64,000 nt of DNA from NCBI GenBank assembly GCA_038237805.1, contig JBBRYI010000002.1:1-64000 (forward strand), read 5' to 3'. Below the pieces are notes generated by a model. The model was not told where the DNA came from. It made no database searches and saw nothing but the letters and a program-made list of their open reading frames with translations. This document shows positions 44,958 through 53,467 of the stretch, in pieces. Position 1 is the first letter of the stretch, and every line of letters begins with the position of its first letter. Origin of the DNA: JBBQFI01 sp038237805 (GTDB lineage: Bacteria; Verrucomicrobiota; Verrucomicrobiia; Chthoniobacterales; UBA10450). Made by a program: the position numbers and the translations under genes.

Positions 44958-47131
44958 GCGGTGGCGCAGACGAGCGGCGCTCTAGCATGCAGGTGTTGGT
45001 CGATGACTTTGAGGAAGCGTTCGACATCAAGTGGTTTGGTCAGGTAATCGCTCGCGCCCGCAGCGAGCAAACGATCAATCTGCGATTTCGTCGCGTCCGC
45101 GCTCAGCACAATTACCGGAATCGTGCTCGTGCGCGCATCGGCTTTTAAGCGAGCGAGCACTTCCGCGCCGGTTATATCCGGAAGATGAAGATCGAGCAAA
45201 ATCGCATCCGGCCGATGCCGCGACGCCAGTTCCAAACCCAGCAGGCCTTGCATCGCACTGATCAATTTGATGGACTGCTCATCGCCAAGAAGATGTTCGA
45301 TCAAGGTAAGGTTAGAAACGTTGTCTTCGATGTAGAGAAGCGTTTTTACTTCCCTGCCCGGCGCCGCGAACGGGACCAAAGTAGGCCGTCCGGCGCTGAC
45401 GAGACGCTCCCGCGGACTGGCGACGATCGGAAATTCGACCCAGAAGCTCGCCCCTTTGTCGGGCTGGCTTTCGCCGATTTTTCCACCCATCGCTTCGGTC
45501 AAACGTTTCGAAAGCGCGAGGCCAAGACCTGTCCCCTGCGTTCCCGTAACTTCCGCACCGAGCCGATCGAAGGCGCCGAAAAGCCGATTGCGTTTGTCGG
45601 GCGGGATGCCAGGGCCGTTGTCAGAAATTGAAAGTCGAAGATGGGCCGTCCGCTGTTCCACTGTGACCGCGATGCGCTCTCCATCGCAATTGTACTTCAC
45701 GGCGTTGGACAGAATATTGAGCAGCACTTGTTTGAGACGTTGCCGATCGGCCAGAATATTTGTTTCAGGCGAAACGAAATCGTTTCGTTCGATTTGCATT
45801 CTGCGTTGCGAAGCAAGAGGCCGAATAATATCGAGCACCTCGGAGAGAGCGTCTCCCATGCAAACGGGTTCGACGGAAAGTTGGATGCGCCCCGTTTCGA
45901 TACGGGAGATCTCCAGCACTTCGTTGATCAAGGAAAGAAGATGTTGCCCCGCACGGTAAATGTGGCCCACGCGTTCTCGCTGGACCAAGGGCAACTCCTG
46001 ACGTTCGAGCACTTGGGAGAAACCAAGAATGGCATTGAGTGGCGTCCGCAGTTCATGACTCATGCGGGAAAGAAATTCACTCTTCGCGTTGTTTGCGCGT
46101 TCGGCCTCGTCTTTGGCCTGTTGCAGGGCCGTGGCTGCTTTCTTCCGCTGTGTAATGTCCTCTACCATGATGAGGAAATGACGCGGCTGATCGTCTTTGT
46201 CGCGGATGACCGATGCGGTCCGGCTCGCCCAGAGAACGTCTTTGTTCTTTTGGATGTAACGTTTTTCCCCGGTGTATCTCTTCGTCCCATTGAGCAGAGA
46301 TTTGGCCAATTGCCGGGCCTCTTCGATGTCATCAGGAAATGTGATCTCTTCAGTGTTTAGTCCCGCAAGCTCCTCGTCGGAATATCCAAGCAGCTGGCAA
46401 AGCCTGGCATTCGCGTGTAGGAACGTTTCGTCCAATCCCACTACCGCCATACCGATTGGCGCTTCTTCAAACGTTTCGCGGAAGTTGCGTTCGCTTACTT
46501 CAAGTTCCGCCGTTCGGTTCGCGATCGAGCGCATTTCGCGAATGCTGCGCAAACACGAAATCACGAGAAAGATGTCTTCGAACACGACCCAGGTCGCGTG
46601 TTCAAGTGTTCGCCACGGACTCGCGTTGAGAACACCATAAACGGAGAACGGCCAGTAAATTCCGCGCAGAAAATGATCAAGGCCAACAACGACCGTTGCC
46701 GGGATGAGCACGCGCCAGTCACGATAGAAGGAGAGAATCACGAGTGAAACGAAGACGTGGAAATGCGTTTCGATTCGCCCGCCCGTCAATCCGATGAGCA
46801 GAGCGGACATTAGCATTTGCGCTGTCGCGATTATATATCGCGTGATGGCTGCACCGGGCCAGGCGTGAGTCAGCCAAATCGGAAACAGGCTGATGGCTCC
46901 GCCCAAGAAAACTGCCGCCCATACATGAATGTGAACCTGGCTCGTCTGTCCGGTCCAGGTATGGGGTGAGATGAGCAATGCCATCAAAATTCCCGCAAAC
47001 CATTGGACGATCATCAACCGCGCGAACAGTTGATCGGTCTTGCAAAAGATCTCGTGCCGATGAGCCTCAAACAACGCCTCGGCATGGGCGGAGGATTCCT
47101 GCCCGCTCGATTCGCTGTTCAATTTAAACAT
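44954..47131 (-). CDS. Membrane hybrid histidine kinase (PAS, HisKA, HATPase, receiver)
   Basis: 725 residues. About 40-200 holds six hydrophobic segments. A PAS domain follows at about 215-335 (ERNFRETFEEAPIGMAVVGLDE), then the HisKA H-box MSHELRTPLNAILGFSQVL at about 360, the HATPase N and G boxes (NAVKYNCDGE, DNGPGIPPDKRN, GTGLGLALSKRL), and a C-terminal receiver with ILLDLHLPDITGAEVL and LTKPLDVE. The signal is unknown. It overlaps the upstream thioredoxin-like gene by 13 nt and the downstream receiver gene by 4 nt, so the three are made together. Confidence 0.9.
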   Translation of the reverse strand: MFKLNSESSGQESSAHAEALFEAHRHEIFCKTDQLFARLMIVQWFAGILMALLISPHTWTGQTSQVHIHVWAAVFLGGAISLFPIWLTHAWPGAAITRYIIATAQMLMSALLIGLTGGRIETHFHVFVSLVILSFYRDWRVLIPATVVVGLDHFLRGIYWPFSVYGVLNASPWRTLEHATWVVFEDIFLVISCLRSIREMRSIANRTAELEVSERNFRETFEEAPIGMAVVGLDETFLHANARLCQLLGYSDEELAGLNTEEITFPDDIEEARQLAKSLLNGTKRYTGEKRYIQKNKDVLWASRTASVIRDKDDQPRHFLIMVEDITQRKKAATALQQAKDEAERANNAKSEFLSRMSHELRTPLNAILGFSQVLERQELPLVQRERVGHIYRAGQHLLSLINEVLEISRIETGRIQLSVEPVCMGDALSEVLDIIRPLASQRRMQIERNDFVSPETNILADRQRLKQVLLNILSNAVKYNCDGERIAVTVEQRTAHLRLSISDNGPGIPPDKRNRLFGAFDRLGAEVTGTQGTGLGLALSKRLTEAMGGKIGESQPDKGASFWVEFPIVASPRERLVSAGRPTLVPFAAPGREVKTLLYIEDNVSNLTLIEHLLGDEQSIKLISAMQGLLGLELASRHRPDAILLDLHLPDITGAEVLARLKADARTSTIPVIVLSADATKSQIDRLLAAGASDYLTKPLDVERFLKVIDQHLHARAPLVCATA

Positions 47132-47760
47132 TGCGCGCGATTTCCTTTGCGGGCCTTGTCAACCAGGGAACAACCGAACACGAATGTTCGAGCGAGGACA
47201 GAATGATGATCGTTTACCAGCGCAACGATGGCGTTTTCGCCGGCGTTGTCGCCGGAATGTCCGCGCGATTGCGTGATGCCTCCGTTGAACAGTAAACTTC
47301 CATTACGATCGTAAAGAAACGTGTGGCCCGATGTTTCGGCCCCGAACTTTCGCGCCTCAATTCCATCAACATCTGACACCACAGTCACTCCGGGGATTTT
47401 TGCCGCCGTGCGCCGGAGCTCGGTGTTCTCCCAATCGGGCGGCGCAAACTGTGGTTTTAGGAACAGGACACAGGCTGAAACTTTTCCCTGCACGTGCGCC
47501 ATAATTTTCCCCAGTTCATCCATACTCGCCCGCGTGCATGGGCACTGCGGATGAGCCAGCATTACGAGCACATCACGGTCGATGGGTGGGGAAATTTTAG
47601 ACGCGGCCGGCCATGCGTTGCGAATCGCGCCGACGCGGCCGGGCGCATTTTCGTAACTCATCAAAGTACGCAGGCCCATGCCCACAGTAGCGATCCATAC
47701 GACAGCCAGAATTGCGGTCGTATAAAGGCGGCGCAACGGCCGCTTGTGAGGTTGTTTCAT
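47119..47760 (-). CDS. Membrane-anchored thioredoxin-like protein (RedB-like)
   Basis: 213 residues. One membrane segment at about 14-32 (TAILAVVWIATVGMGLRTL), then a periplasmic domain with HPQCPCTRASMDELGKIM, where CPCT stands at the position of the thioredoxin CxxC. VSDVDGIEARKFGAETSGHTFLYD continues the fold. Proteins of this kind, sometimes called RedB, occur beside sensor kinases. It may report the redox state of the periplasm to the kinase whose gene overlaps it; that is inference. AAAAAGGAG 4 bases before ATG is the strongest ribosome binding site in this operon. Confidence 0.65.
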   Translation of the reverse strand: MKQPHKRPLRRLYTTAILAVVWIATVGMGLRTLMSYENAPGRVGAIRNAWPAASKISPPIDRDVLVMLAHPQCPCTRASMDELGKIMAHVQGKVSACVLFLKPQFAPPDWENTELRRTAAKIPGVTVVSDVDGIEARKFGAETSGHTFLYDRNGSLLFNGGITQSRGHSGDNAGENAIVALVNDHHSVLARTFVFGCSLVDKARKGNRAQCLN

Positions 47761-47835
47761 TGCTCCTTTTTAGGAGAGCAAGGGTCATTCCACTCAGTGT
47801 GGAAATTATAAGGCAAACCACGAAACGGTCGAAAC

Positions 47836-48696
47836 TTACACTCCGCCGCGCGCGCTGACCCATTGCACCGCAAAACGGGCGACCTGACGCGCATTGCTGA
47901 GCTTCAGTTTCTCTTTGATCCGAGCACGATGGGCTTCCACCGTTTTCGGACTCAAATGTAGATCGCGGGCAATAGTTTTTACTTCCTGACCCTTGCCGAT
48001 GAGTTCAAGGACTTCAAGTTCTCTATCGGTCAATGAATCGGTCAAGTTCGCGCCTGGCGCCGCTTTGCTCATCACCACGTTGGTAATCACTTCGCTCGCC
48101 ATACCCGGGCTGAGATAAGTGCGACCGTCGATCAATTCGCGTACAGCCACGAGCACGCTGCCGAGCGCTTCCTGTTTCGTCACGTAACCGTTCGCGCCCG
48201 CTCGTAACGAACGCACAGCATACGTCGGTTCGTCGTGCATCGATAAAATCAACACCGGCATTCTCGAAAATTCTGCGCGGATCGACTTCGTTAGCTCCAA
48301 GCCATTCGGTCCCTTTAAACCGAGATCGGCAATCACAAGGTGCGGTTTCAATTTTCGGATAAGCGTCATCGCTTCGGGAGCGCTGCTCGCTTCGCCGACA
48401 ACCGCAAATCCGTCGTCAGAATTGAGCAGTTGCACCAGGCCATGGCGAAAAAGTGGATGATCATCCACGACCACGATACGAATTGCCTCAGGCAACTCCT
48501 CCTTTGGATTATCAACTGTCCCACTTCCGAGTGAAGAAGGCGCCTGGGGTTTTGAAGGAAGCGGTTTTGGCTGCGCCTTCCCCAGATCGGTGTATGCCTT
48601 GACTGATCCACCCTTTACTTTAGCCACCGCCTTGCGGCGAATTGCCGTCGGCGTGGTGCGAGAAAGCGGGGGGTGTTTCTGAGCCTTCTTCTTCAC
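47836..48696 (-). CDS. NarL/LuxR-type response regulator with basic N-terminal extension
   Basis: 286 residues from GTG 48696, which overlaps the TGA of the kinase as GTGA; a TTG at 48732 would add 12 residues. About 70 residues rich in Lys, Pro and Ser (KAQPKPLPSKPQAPSS) precede the receiver (IRIVVVDDHPLFRHGLVQLL, phosphoacceptor in HLVIADLGLKGPNG, LVILSMHD-type Thr/Ser site). The C-terminal HTH is typical: LTDRELEVLELIGKGQEVKTIARDLHLSPKTVEAHRARIKEKL. The N-terminal extension is unusual for NarL proteins. Likely activated by the kinase encoded just upstream. Confidence 0.88.
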   Translation of the reverse strand: MKKKAQKHPPLSRTTPTAIRRKAVAKVKGGSVKAYTDLGKAQPKPLPSKPQAPSSLGSGTVDNPKEELPEAIRIVVVDDHPLFRHGLVQLLNSDDGFAVVGEASSAPEAMTLIRKLKPHLVIADLGLKGPNGLELTKSIRAEFSRMPVLILSMHDEPTYAVRSLRAGANGYVTKQEALGSVLVAVRELIDGRTYLSPGMASEVITNVVMSKAAPGANLTDSLTDRELEVLELIGKGQEVKTIARDLHLSPKTVEAHRARIKEKLKLSNARQVARFAVQWVSARGGV

Positions 48697-50864
48697 GATC
48701 GCCGTAGATAGCAAGCGACCCTTGTGCCGCAAGGCTTTAGTTTAGTGATCTCCAGACGCGCTCCGATCGTCCGCGCGCGATAGTTCATGATGTGAAGGCC
48801 TAGTCCCGTGGACCCCGCCGAGCTCGCAGGAATGCCGACACCATCATCGCTCACACTTAGTTCGAGTTTTTTTCCAGAGCTACGCATTCGCACCACAATT
48901 TCGCGCGCCCGTGCGTGCTTGTTCGCATTTATTACTGCTTCCCGCGCAATTCTGTAAAGGTGTACTGAAACTGTCGGATCGGTTACCAAAACTTCCTTTT
49001 TCGCATCGAGGCGACACGGGACGCTCCAATGCTCTTGGTTTACGAGCGACTCAAGCGCCGTCATTAATCCCGCTGCGTCCATTTCGACGGGATGCAAGCC
49101 GCGAGCAATCATGCGTGCTTCGCTTACGCCGTCATTGATCAGTCCGGCGATCTTATCGATCTCTGCGGGTTCGATTTGTTTTGCACTCCTTACTCGCTCG
49201 GCGACGGCGCGCGTCATGAACGCGGTCGCGGCCAGATGCTGGCAAAGGCTATCGTGCAAATCCTGTCCGATGCGGCGTTGTTCGCGGTCGCTGATTTCGA
49301 GGAGTTCACCTTCCAATTTCTTGCGCAGAGCGAACTCGACTTTCAACTCCTCATTTGCCGCGATCAATGCGGCGGTGCGTTCCCTGGCGCGCCGGGCCAG
49401 CCTTTGTTCGCGGCGGCGCAAGTCTGCTTCGCTCAATTTGAATGCGATCATGTCCGAGATCTGCCGCACGTAAAGATCGGTCAATCGTAGTTCGCGTTCC
49501 GAAAGAGGGCGCGGTTTCCGAAAGTATGTCGAGAGCACTCCCAGCGTTTTCCCGCTGCGATCGATGAGCGGAGTCGATTGCACCGCGCGGTAGCCGGCTT
49601 TGCGCGCGATCTGGCGATGCGGTTTGTACTCCCGATCACGTTCGATATCCTCAATGATGACTCGCTTTCTTTTCTTTAAGGCTCGCCGGAATGCAGGCCA
49701 CTCACCTGCGCGCTTGAAATAGTTCATTATCTCCTCGTCGAATCCACGCTGGGCAAGAATTTCTAAAACCCCCGTCCGCCGTTTAACGATTTGAATATTA
49801 CCGAAGTCGGCGCCGTGCAGCGCGATCGATGCGTCCAACGCCTGCTCCAGCAGTGGCTCTAATTCCGAAACCACGAAAGACTGTCTGGTCAATTCATGCA
49901 GTCGCGTCATTGCCGCCAAATCGGCGTCCGATCTATCTTTCAGCGCGAGGAGCTCTGCGGCCGCCTCCTTTCGCTCCGTTATGTCGCGTGTCACACCGGC
50001 TACTGCTTCGACCTCACCACCAAGAGATAAAAGCGGCACAAAAATGTATTCGTACTGTCGTTCGCCCACCGCGCTCGTGTACGGCGTCTCATCTTTCAGT
50101 GGCTGACGCGTCTTAATGACTTTCTGAATTTGATGCTGCAGTTTCCTTGCTAAATCCGGCGGATAATCCAAGTCGTGGAAATTTTTACCGACCGCCTCGT
50201 CGAAGGTCTTTTGCCATAGGTCGAGCAGAGGCTGGTTGACAAAGGTGAATCGTCCCGACAAATCGAAACTGTAAATAAAGTCGGGCACGGAAGAAACGAC
50301 TGCATCGAAATTTCGCAGTTGCCTTTCGAGTTCATCGGAAAGTTCGCGCAATGTTTCTTCGGATTGCTTGCGCTCCGCGATGTCCACGAACGAGGTAATG
50401 ACGCCATCGATGTTTCCGCGCGCATCGCGCAAGGGCGCAAAGTTAGCCAGGACCGGCAGGCGCGAACCGTCCGGCCTCTCAATAAATACTTCCACATCGA
50501 GCGCGGCGATTCCGGTACGTAGCACTTCCACCATCGGACTCCGCGCGTGTGGGAGGCGCTTCCCACTCGGAAGCCATAATTTTAACGAGCCGCAGTATCG
50601 CTCCACACCACATTCCGGTTCGCGACCCCAAAGTTCGGCGGCGCGAAGATTGTAGTATTGAATTACGGCGTTTCGATCGCAGACAAACACGGCCATGGGC
50701 GCCGAAGCGAATAAGCTGCGGTAGCGTTCCTCACTTTCGTGAAGGTCTTCTTCCGCTCCCTTGCGGCGCTCAACTTCAACGTGTCGTCCGTTCTCGAGAA
50801 ACGGGCGGCGCGTACCCGTGCCGTTTCTTTCCGTCTTTCTCCGTCCGTTTCGTTTGGAACCCAT
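48693..50864 (-). CDS. Cytoplasmic sensor histidine kinase (PAS-PAS-GAF, HisKA_3)
   Basis: 723 residues from ATG 50864, preceded by GGAGG at 10 bases; the open frame upstream looks non-coding. Two PAS domains (SEERYRSLFASAPMAVFVCD and SVPDFIYSFDLSGRFTFVNQ), each followed by a PAC-like segment, then a GAF domain with GYRAVQSTPLIDRSGKTLGV, then a HisKA_3 dimerisation domain with H-box REQRRIGQDLHDSLCQHLAA and a NarX-type HATPase (AREAVINANKHARA, GSTGLGLHIMNYRA). No membrane segment, so it senses a cytoplasmic signal. Forms an operon with the NarL-type regulator by GTGA overlap. Confidence 0.9.
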   Translation of the reverse strand: MGSKRNGRRKTERNGTGTRRPFLENGRHVEVERRKGAEEDLHESEERYRSLFASAPMAVFVCDRNAVIQYYNLRAAELWGREPECGVERYCGSLKLWLPSGKRLPHARSPMVEVLRTGIAALDVEVFIERPDGSRLPVLANFAPLRDARGNIDGVITSFVDIAERKQSEETLRELSDELERQLRNFDAVVSSVPDFIYSFDLSGRFTFVNQPLLDLWQKTFDEAVGKNFHDLDYPPDLARKLQHQIQKVIKTRQPLKDETPYTSAVGERQYEYIFVPLLSLGGEVEAVAGVTRDITERKEAAAELLALKDRSDADLAAMTRLHELTRQSFVVSELEPLLEQALDASIALHGADFGNIQIVKRRTGVLEILAQRGFDEEIMNYFKRAGEWPAFRRALKKRKRVIIEDIERDREYKPHRQIARKAGYRAVQSTPLIDRSGKTLGVLSTYFRKPRPLSERELRLTDLYVRQISDMIAFKLSEADLRRREQRLARRARERTAALIAANEELKVEFALRKKLEGELLEISDREQRRIGQDLHDSLCQHLAATAFMTRAVAERVRSAKQIEPAEIDKIAGLINDGVSEARMIARGLHPVEMDAAGLMTALESLVNQEHWSVPCRLDAKKEVLVTDPTVSVHLYRIAREAVINANKHARAREIVVRMRSSGKKLELSVSDDGVGIPASSAGSTGLGLHIMNYRARTIGARLEITKLKPCGTRVACYLRRS

Positions 50865-51110
50865 AACCACCCATCCTCCAGAAGATGCTTTAATTCCTCG
50901 CCGGTTTACCAACAATAGCGAACCGCTCTTAACAGTGGAAGGACTAACGCTTCTGCCTGAATAGGCGAGGCAGCCTTTATATTCCCGCAGTTTAAGCCCC
51001 CGGTGCGCAGCGCACATACGGCTGCGCATCAGGACAAAAGCGATCAAGAAGCTGATCGATAAAAAGAGCTTTTCCGAAAAGCGTTCGGAAGATAAGGATC
51101 GCGCTGCGTT

Positions 51111-51356
51111 ATGAAAAAAAAGGTTGATGAGGACGCCGACTATCGGCGGGTGGTCGCTGGCTTACAAAATTGCGAAGAACGATACAACGGTTTGCTTAAC
51201 TCCATCGACGGTGGCGCAGATTCGCGTCTCACAGCTGCGCTCGCAACACTCAAAACCGAAGTACGGCACCGTCGAAGTTTAGAAGCTGAATTGCTAACAG
51301 CGGTCGAGGCCGAACGTCAACGCATTGGGCAGGATTTGCACGACGCCTGCACGTAG
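51111..51356 (+). pseudogene. 5' fragment of a HisKA_3 histidine kinase gene
   Basis: 81 residues with a helical start and EAELLTAVEAERQRIGQDLHD, the H-box of HisKA_3 kinases, as in REQRRIGQDLHD of the neighbour at 48693. Right after the H-box the sequence becomes ACT-stop; the rest of the dimerisation domain and the ATPase domain are missing. Homology ends at about 51345, where a second truncated gene begins on the other strand. Cannot be a working kinase. Confidence 0.7.
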
Positions 51357-51487
51357 TCGATCGCATCGTCCGCGCGATCGATCGCGCCAATGATCCCGTT
51401 GATGCCGTCGCCAGGATAACCGTAGATGCGAGTGATCCCCCACTCCACGATTCGCTTGATTAGGAAGTCGCTCGCCGTTTCAGCCAT
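51317..51487 (-). pseudogene. 5' fragment of a thiamine-diphosphate-dependent oxidase/decarboxylase gene
   Basis: ATG 51487 opens a frame of 56 residues. The first 48, including MAETASDFLIKRIVEWGITR and IYGYPGDGINGIIGAIDRAD, match the N-terminus of TPP enzymes of the pyruvate oxidase / acetolactate synthase group, where GYPGDGINGI is the conserved first turn. After YVQA the family continues with R-H-E-E, but here the DNA is antisense to the kinase fragment and stops at TGA. So only about 48 of some 550-600 residues remain. Confidence 0.7.
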
Positions 51488-51495
51488 AAAACAAA

Positions 51496-51530
51496 GCGCG
51501 CGCTAAGACCTGTGCGATCTCAGCGCGCGC
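51496..51530 (-). terminator. Terminator of the DUF4142 gene
   Basis: On the minus strand GCGCGCGCTGAGA and TCTTAGCGCGCGC form a stem of 12 pairs with one mismatch, loop of 9, followed by TTTGTTTTAT. It lies 29 bases behind the stop of the DUF4142 gene. Confidence 0.75.
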
Positions 51531-51558
51531 GTTCTGTAAATACAATGCTTAACGAAGC

Positions 51559-52095
51559 CTACTTCTTCGCGCCTTCCATCTTCTGCGCCATCTCGAGGTG
51601 TTCCTTCATCACCGACACGGTGTCGTCGATAAATTTCTTCAAGTCCTCGTTCTTCACCTCGCCCTTCGCGCTTTCAAACTCCGCAATATCTTTCTGGTGG
51701 TCCTTCACCATTGCCTTCACATAAGCCGCGTCGAACGATTCGCCCGACATCTTGGAGAATTTGTCGATCATTGCCTGATGCTTTGCGTTCACCTTGTCGG
51801 GAACATCGACATTCATCTTTGAGGCGATGCTTTTGAGATCATCGTTCGCTTTTCCGTGATCTTTCACCATGCGCTCGCCAAAGCTCTTCACGTCATCCTT
51901 CTGGCCGTTTTTTGCGGCGATCTTGCCCAGCTCAACTTCGGTCATACCGCCATTGGCCGCCTTCTTGATAAATGCGGCGTCCGCGCTCGACTTGTTGGCA
52001 GCACCGGACTTTTCTTTCTCCGCTCCAAATGAAATGGCGCTCGTTACAGCGAGAGCAGTAGCGATGCCGACAGTCATAATAAAATTGATCTTCAT
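51559..52095 (-). CDS. DUF4142 ferritin-like periplasmic protein
   Basis: 178 residues. Signal peptide about 1-24 (IMTVGIATALAVTSAISFGA). The remainder is almost all helical: DAAFIKKAANGGMTEVELGKIAAKNGQ, FGERMVKDHGKANDDLKSIA, FDAAYVKAMVKDHQKDIAEFE and a C-terminal HLEMAQKM. The regularly placed E, H and D residues are those of the DUF4142 four-helix ferritin-like fold, often stress-induced in soil bacteria. Metal binding is likely but not proven. Single-gene unit with its own terminator. Confidence 0.88.
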   Translation of the reverse strand: MKINFIMTVGIATALAVTSAISFGAEKEKSGAANKSSADAAFIKKAANGGMTEVELGKIAAKNGQKDDVKSFGERMVKDHGKANDDLKSIASKMNVDVPDKVNAKHQAMIDKFSKMSGESFDAAYVKAMVKDHQKDIAEFESAKGEVKNEDLKKFIDDTVSVMKEHLEMAQKMEGAKK

Positions 52096-52465
52096 AGTGT
52101 AATTAAATACGTGGCCGAAAGGCTGAATGGATGTTGAAAAGTTCCCTGTGCCTTCTCACTGTTGCTATCGCTACGCGACGCCCATCCAATCTCCGCGAGG
52201 CCGGACAGTGATCAGGAAAATTTCCATCCGGTCCTTAAAGCGGCAGCGTTTCAGTCTTGCTTACGGCATAAATGGAGGCTGCGTGAGAGGGAAGCTTCGG
52301 AAGATGATTCCGCTAGAATGCACTCCCGAAGAACTCACGCAGCCGTCCGCCGTCACCACGTCGTCCAGCAGTGAATAATACCACCAATGACGGTCCGCCC
52401 GACTGTCCCACCTTCAAGCCTTCTCAAAAGATTGTTGATGCCAGTAAATTGAAATCGCACACAGA
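52096..52465. other. Intergenic region without recognisable gene
   Basis: About 370 bases between divergent genes at 51559 and 52466. It should contain both promoters, but no clear -35/-10 pair stands out, and I see no repeat, RNA fold or conserved frame in it. Confidence 0.45.
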
Positions 52466-52912
52466 ATGAAGAAACAAAAAGACAACTGGTTTCGACGCCA
52501 TTCGTTAAGTGTGGTCGCAATCGCGCTCCTGCTTGTGTGGATCGTCGGCTACCGCATGCTCGATGAGAAAACTCATCTCGGTGCATTCTTTGGAAATGCG
52601 ATCGCAGATTGGAGCGGCTCGGTCGTGATTATTCTCGGAACGAAATTCTTTTACGAAATCGGCTCCGCGGAGAGTCGGCCCGTTCCCGGACACAAAAAGA
52701 ACAAATGGGTCGATTTCCTGCGATGCCATTCGCTTCTCATTTTTATTTCTATTACCGGCGTCGGCTGGTTGTTGCTGTATCTGCGCATGAATCCCCAGGA
52801 CAAATGGGGGCAGGTCGTGGGCAATATCGTTTCTGAATGGCTGCAGATGGCCGGTCTTGTGTTCCTGACCAAGGAATTAGCGGAACGCGGATCGAAAGAG
52901 AGCCGCCGCTAA
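52466..52912 (+). CDS. Small membrane protein made of two similar halves
   Basis: 148 residues, four membrane segments. Residues 9-68 (FRRHSLSVVAIALLLVWIVG ... FFGNAIADWSG ... TKFFYEIGS) and 85-144 (LRCHSLLIFISITGVGWLLL ... VVGNIVSEWLQ ... TKELAERGS) align over their length, so the protein is an internal duplication of a two-helix unit with H-S-L before the first helix and G-N-x-x-x-x-W between helices. I recognise no family and assign no function. Followed after 54 nt by the DUF2231 gene on the same strand. Confidence 0.7.
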   Translation: MKKQKDNWFRRHSLSVVAIALLLVWIVGYRMLDEKTHLGAFFGNAIADWSGSVVIILGTKFFYEIGSAESRPVPGHKKNKWVDFLRCHSLLIFISITGVGWLLLYLRMNPQDKWGQVVGNIVSEWLQMAGLVFLTKELAERGSKESRR

Positions 52913-52966
52913 CACATTGAACCAAATCCAACAGAGGCCGCGGAAACGATTAGCTTGAAAAAGGCT

Positions 52967-53464
52967 ATGGCAGGCAAAGCGAACTTACTCGGTCATCCCA
53001 TCCATCCGATGTTGATTGCATTTCCGCTCGGCATTTTCCCGATCGCGGTTTTGTTCGACATCCTTTACCTGGTCAAAAAGAACGGCTACTGGGCGGGCTT
53101 TTCATTTTGGCTGATCGCGATTGGAATTGTCAGCGGGTTAATTGCTGCGCTGTTTGGTTTCATTGATTGGCTCGGCCTACAAAATGGTACGCGCGCGAAA
53201 CGGATCGGACTGTGGCACGGGGGGATCAATGTCGTGGTGGTCGCGCTTTTCGCGATCAGCTGGCTAATGCGGCGGGCAACACCCGATGCTCCATCGTTTG
53301 GCGCCATCGTTTTGGGGATTGCTGCGCTTGTTTTCGCATTAGTCGCGGCGTGGTTGGGCGGTGAGCTGGTTTATCGAATGAGCGTCGGCGTTGATGAAGG
53401 GGCACACGTTAATTCGCCCAACTCGCTTTCGAATCGACCGGCTTCAGGTCAGGCCTCGAAGTAA
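52967..53464 (+). CDS. DUF2231 membrane protein
   Basis: 165 residues from ATG 52967 (MAGKANLLGHPIHPML); a TTG at 52955 would add MKKA. Four membrane segments. The family signature is seen: GHPIHPMLIAFPLG at the start, GLIAALFGFIDWLGL in the middle, a conserved HGGIN and GGELVYRMSVGVDEG near the end. DUF2231 proteins are inner-membrane proteins of unknown role, some related to heme or redox systems. Reads into the convergent PHP gene with 3 nt between stop codons. Confidence 0.85.
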   Translation: MAGKANLLGHPIHPMLIAFPLGIFPIAVLFDILYLVKKNGYWAGFSFWLIAIGIVSGLIAALFGFIDWLGLQNGTRAKRIGLWHGGINVVVVALFAISWLMRRATPDAPSFGAIVLGIAALVFALVAAWLGGELVYRMSVGVDEGAHVNSPNSLSNRPASGQASK

Positions 53465-53467
53465 CTT

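Noticed and set aside
47788..47806. TTCCAC...GTGTGGAA inverted repeat before the NarL-type operon end as an operator.
   Set aside because: Imperfect, single copy, and located between a gene end and the thioredoxin-like gene start without other support.
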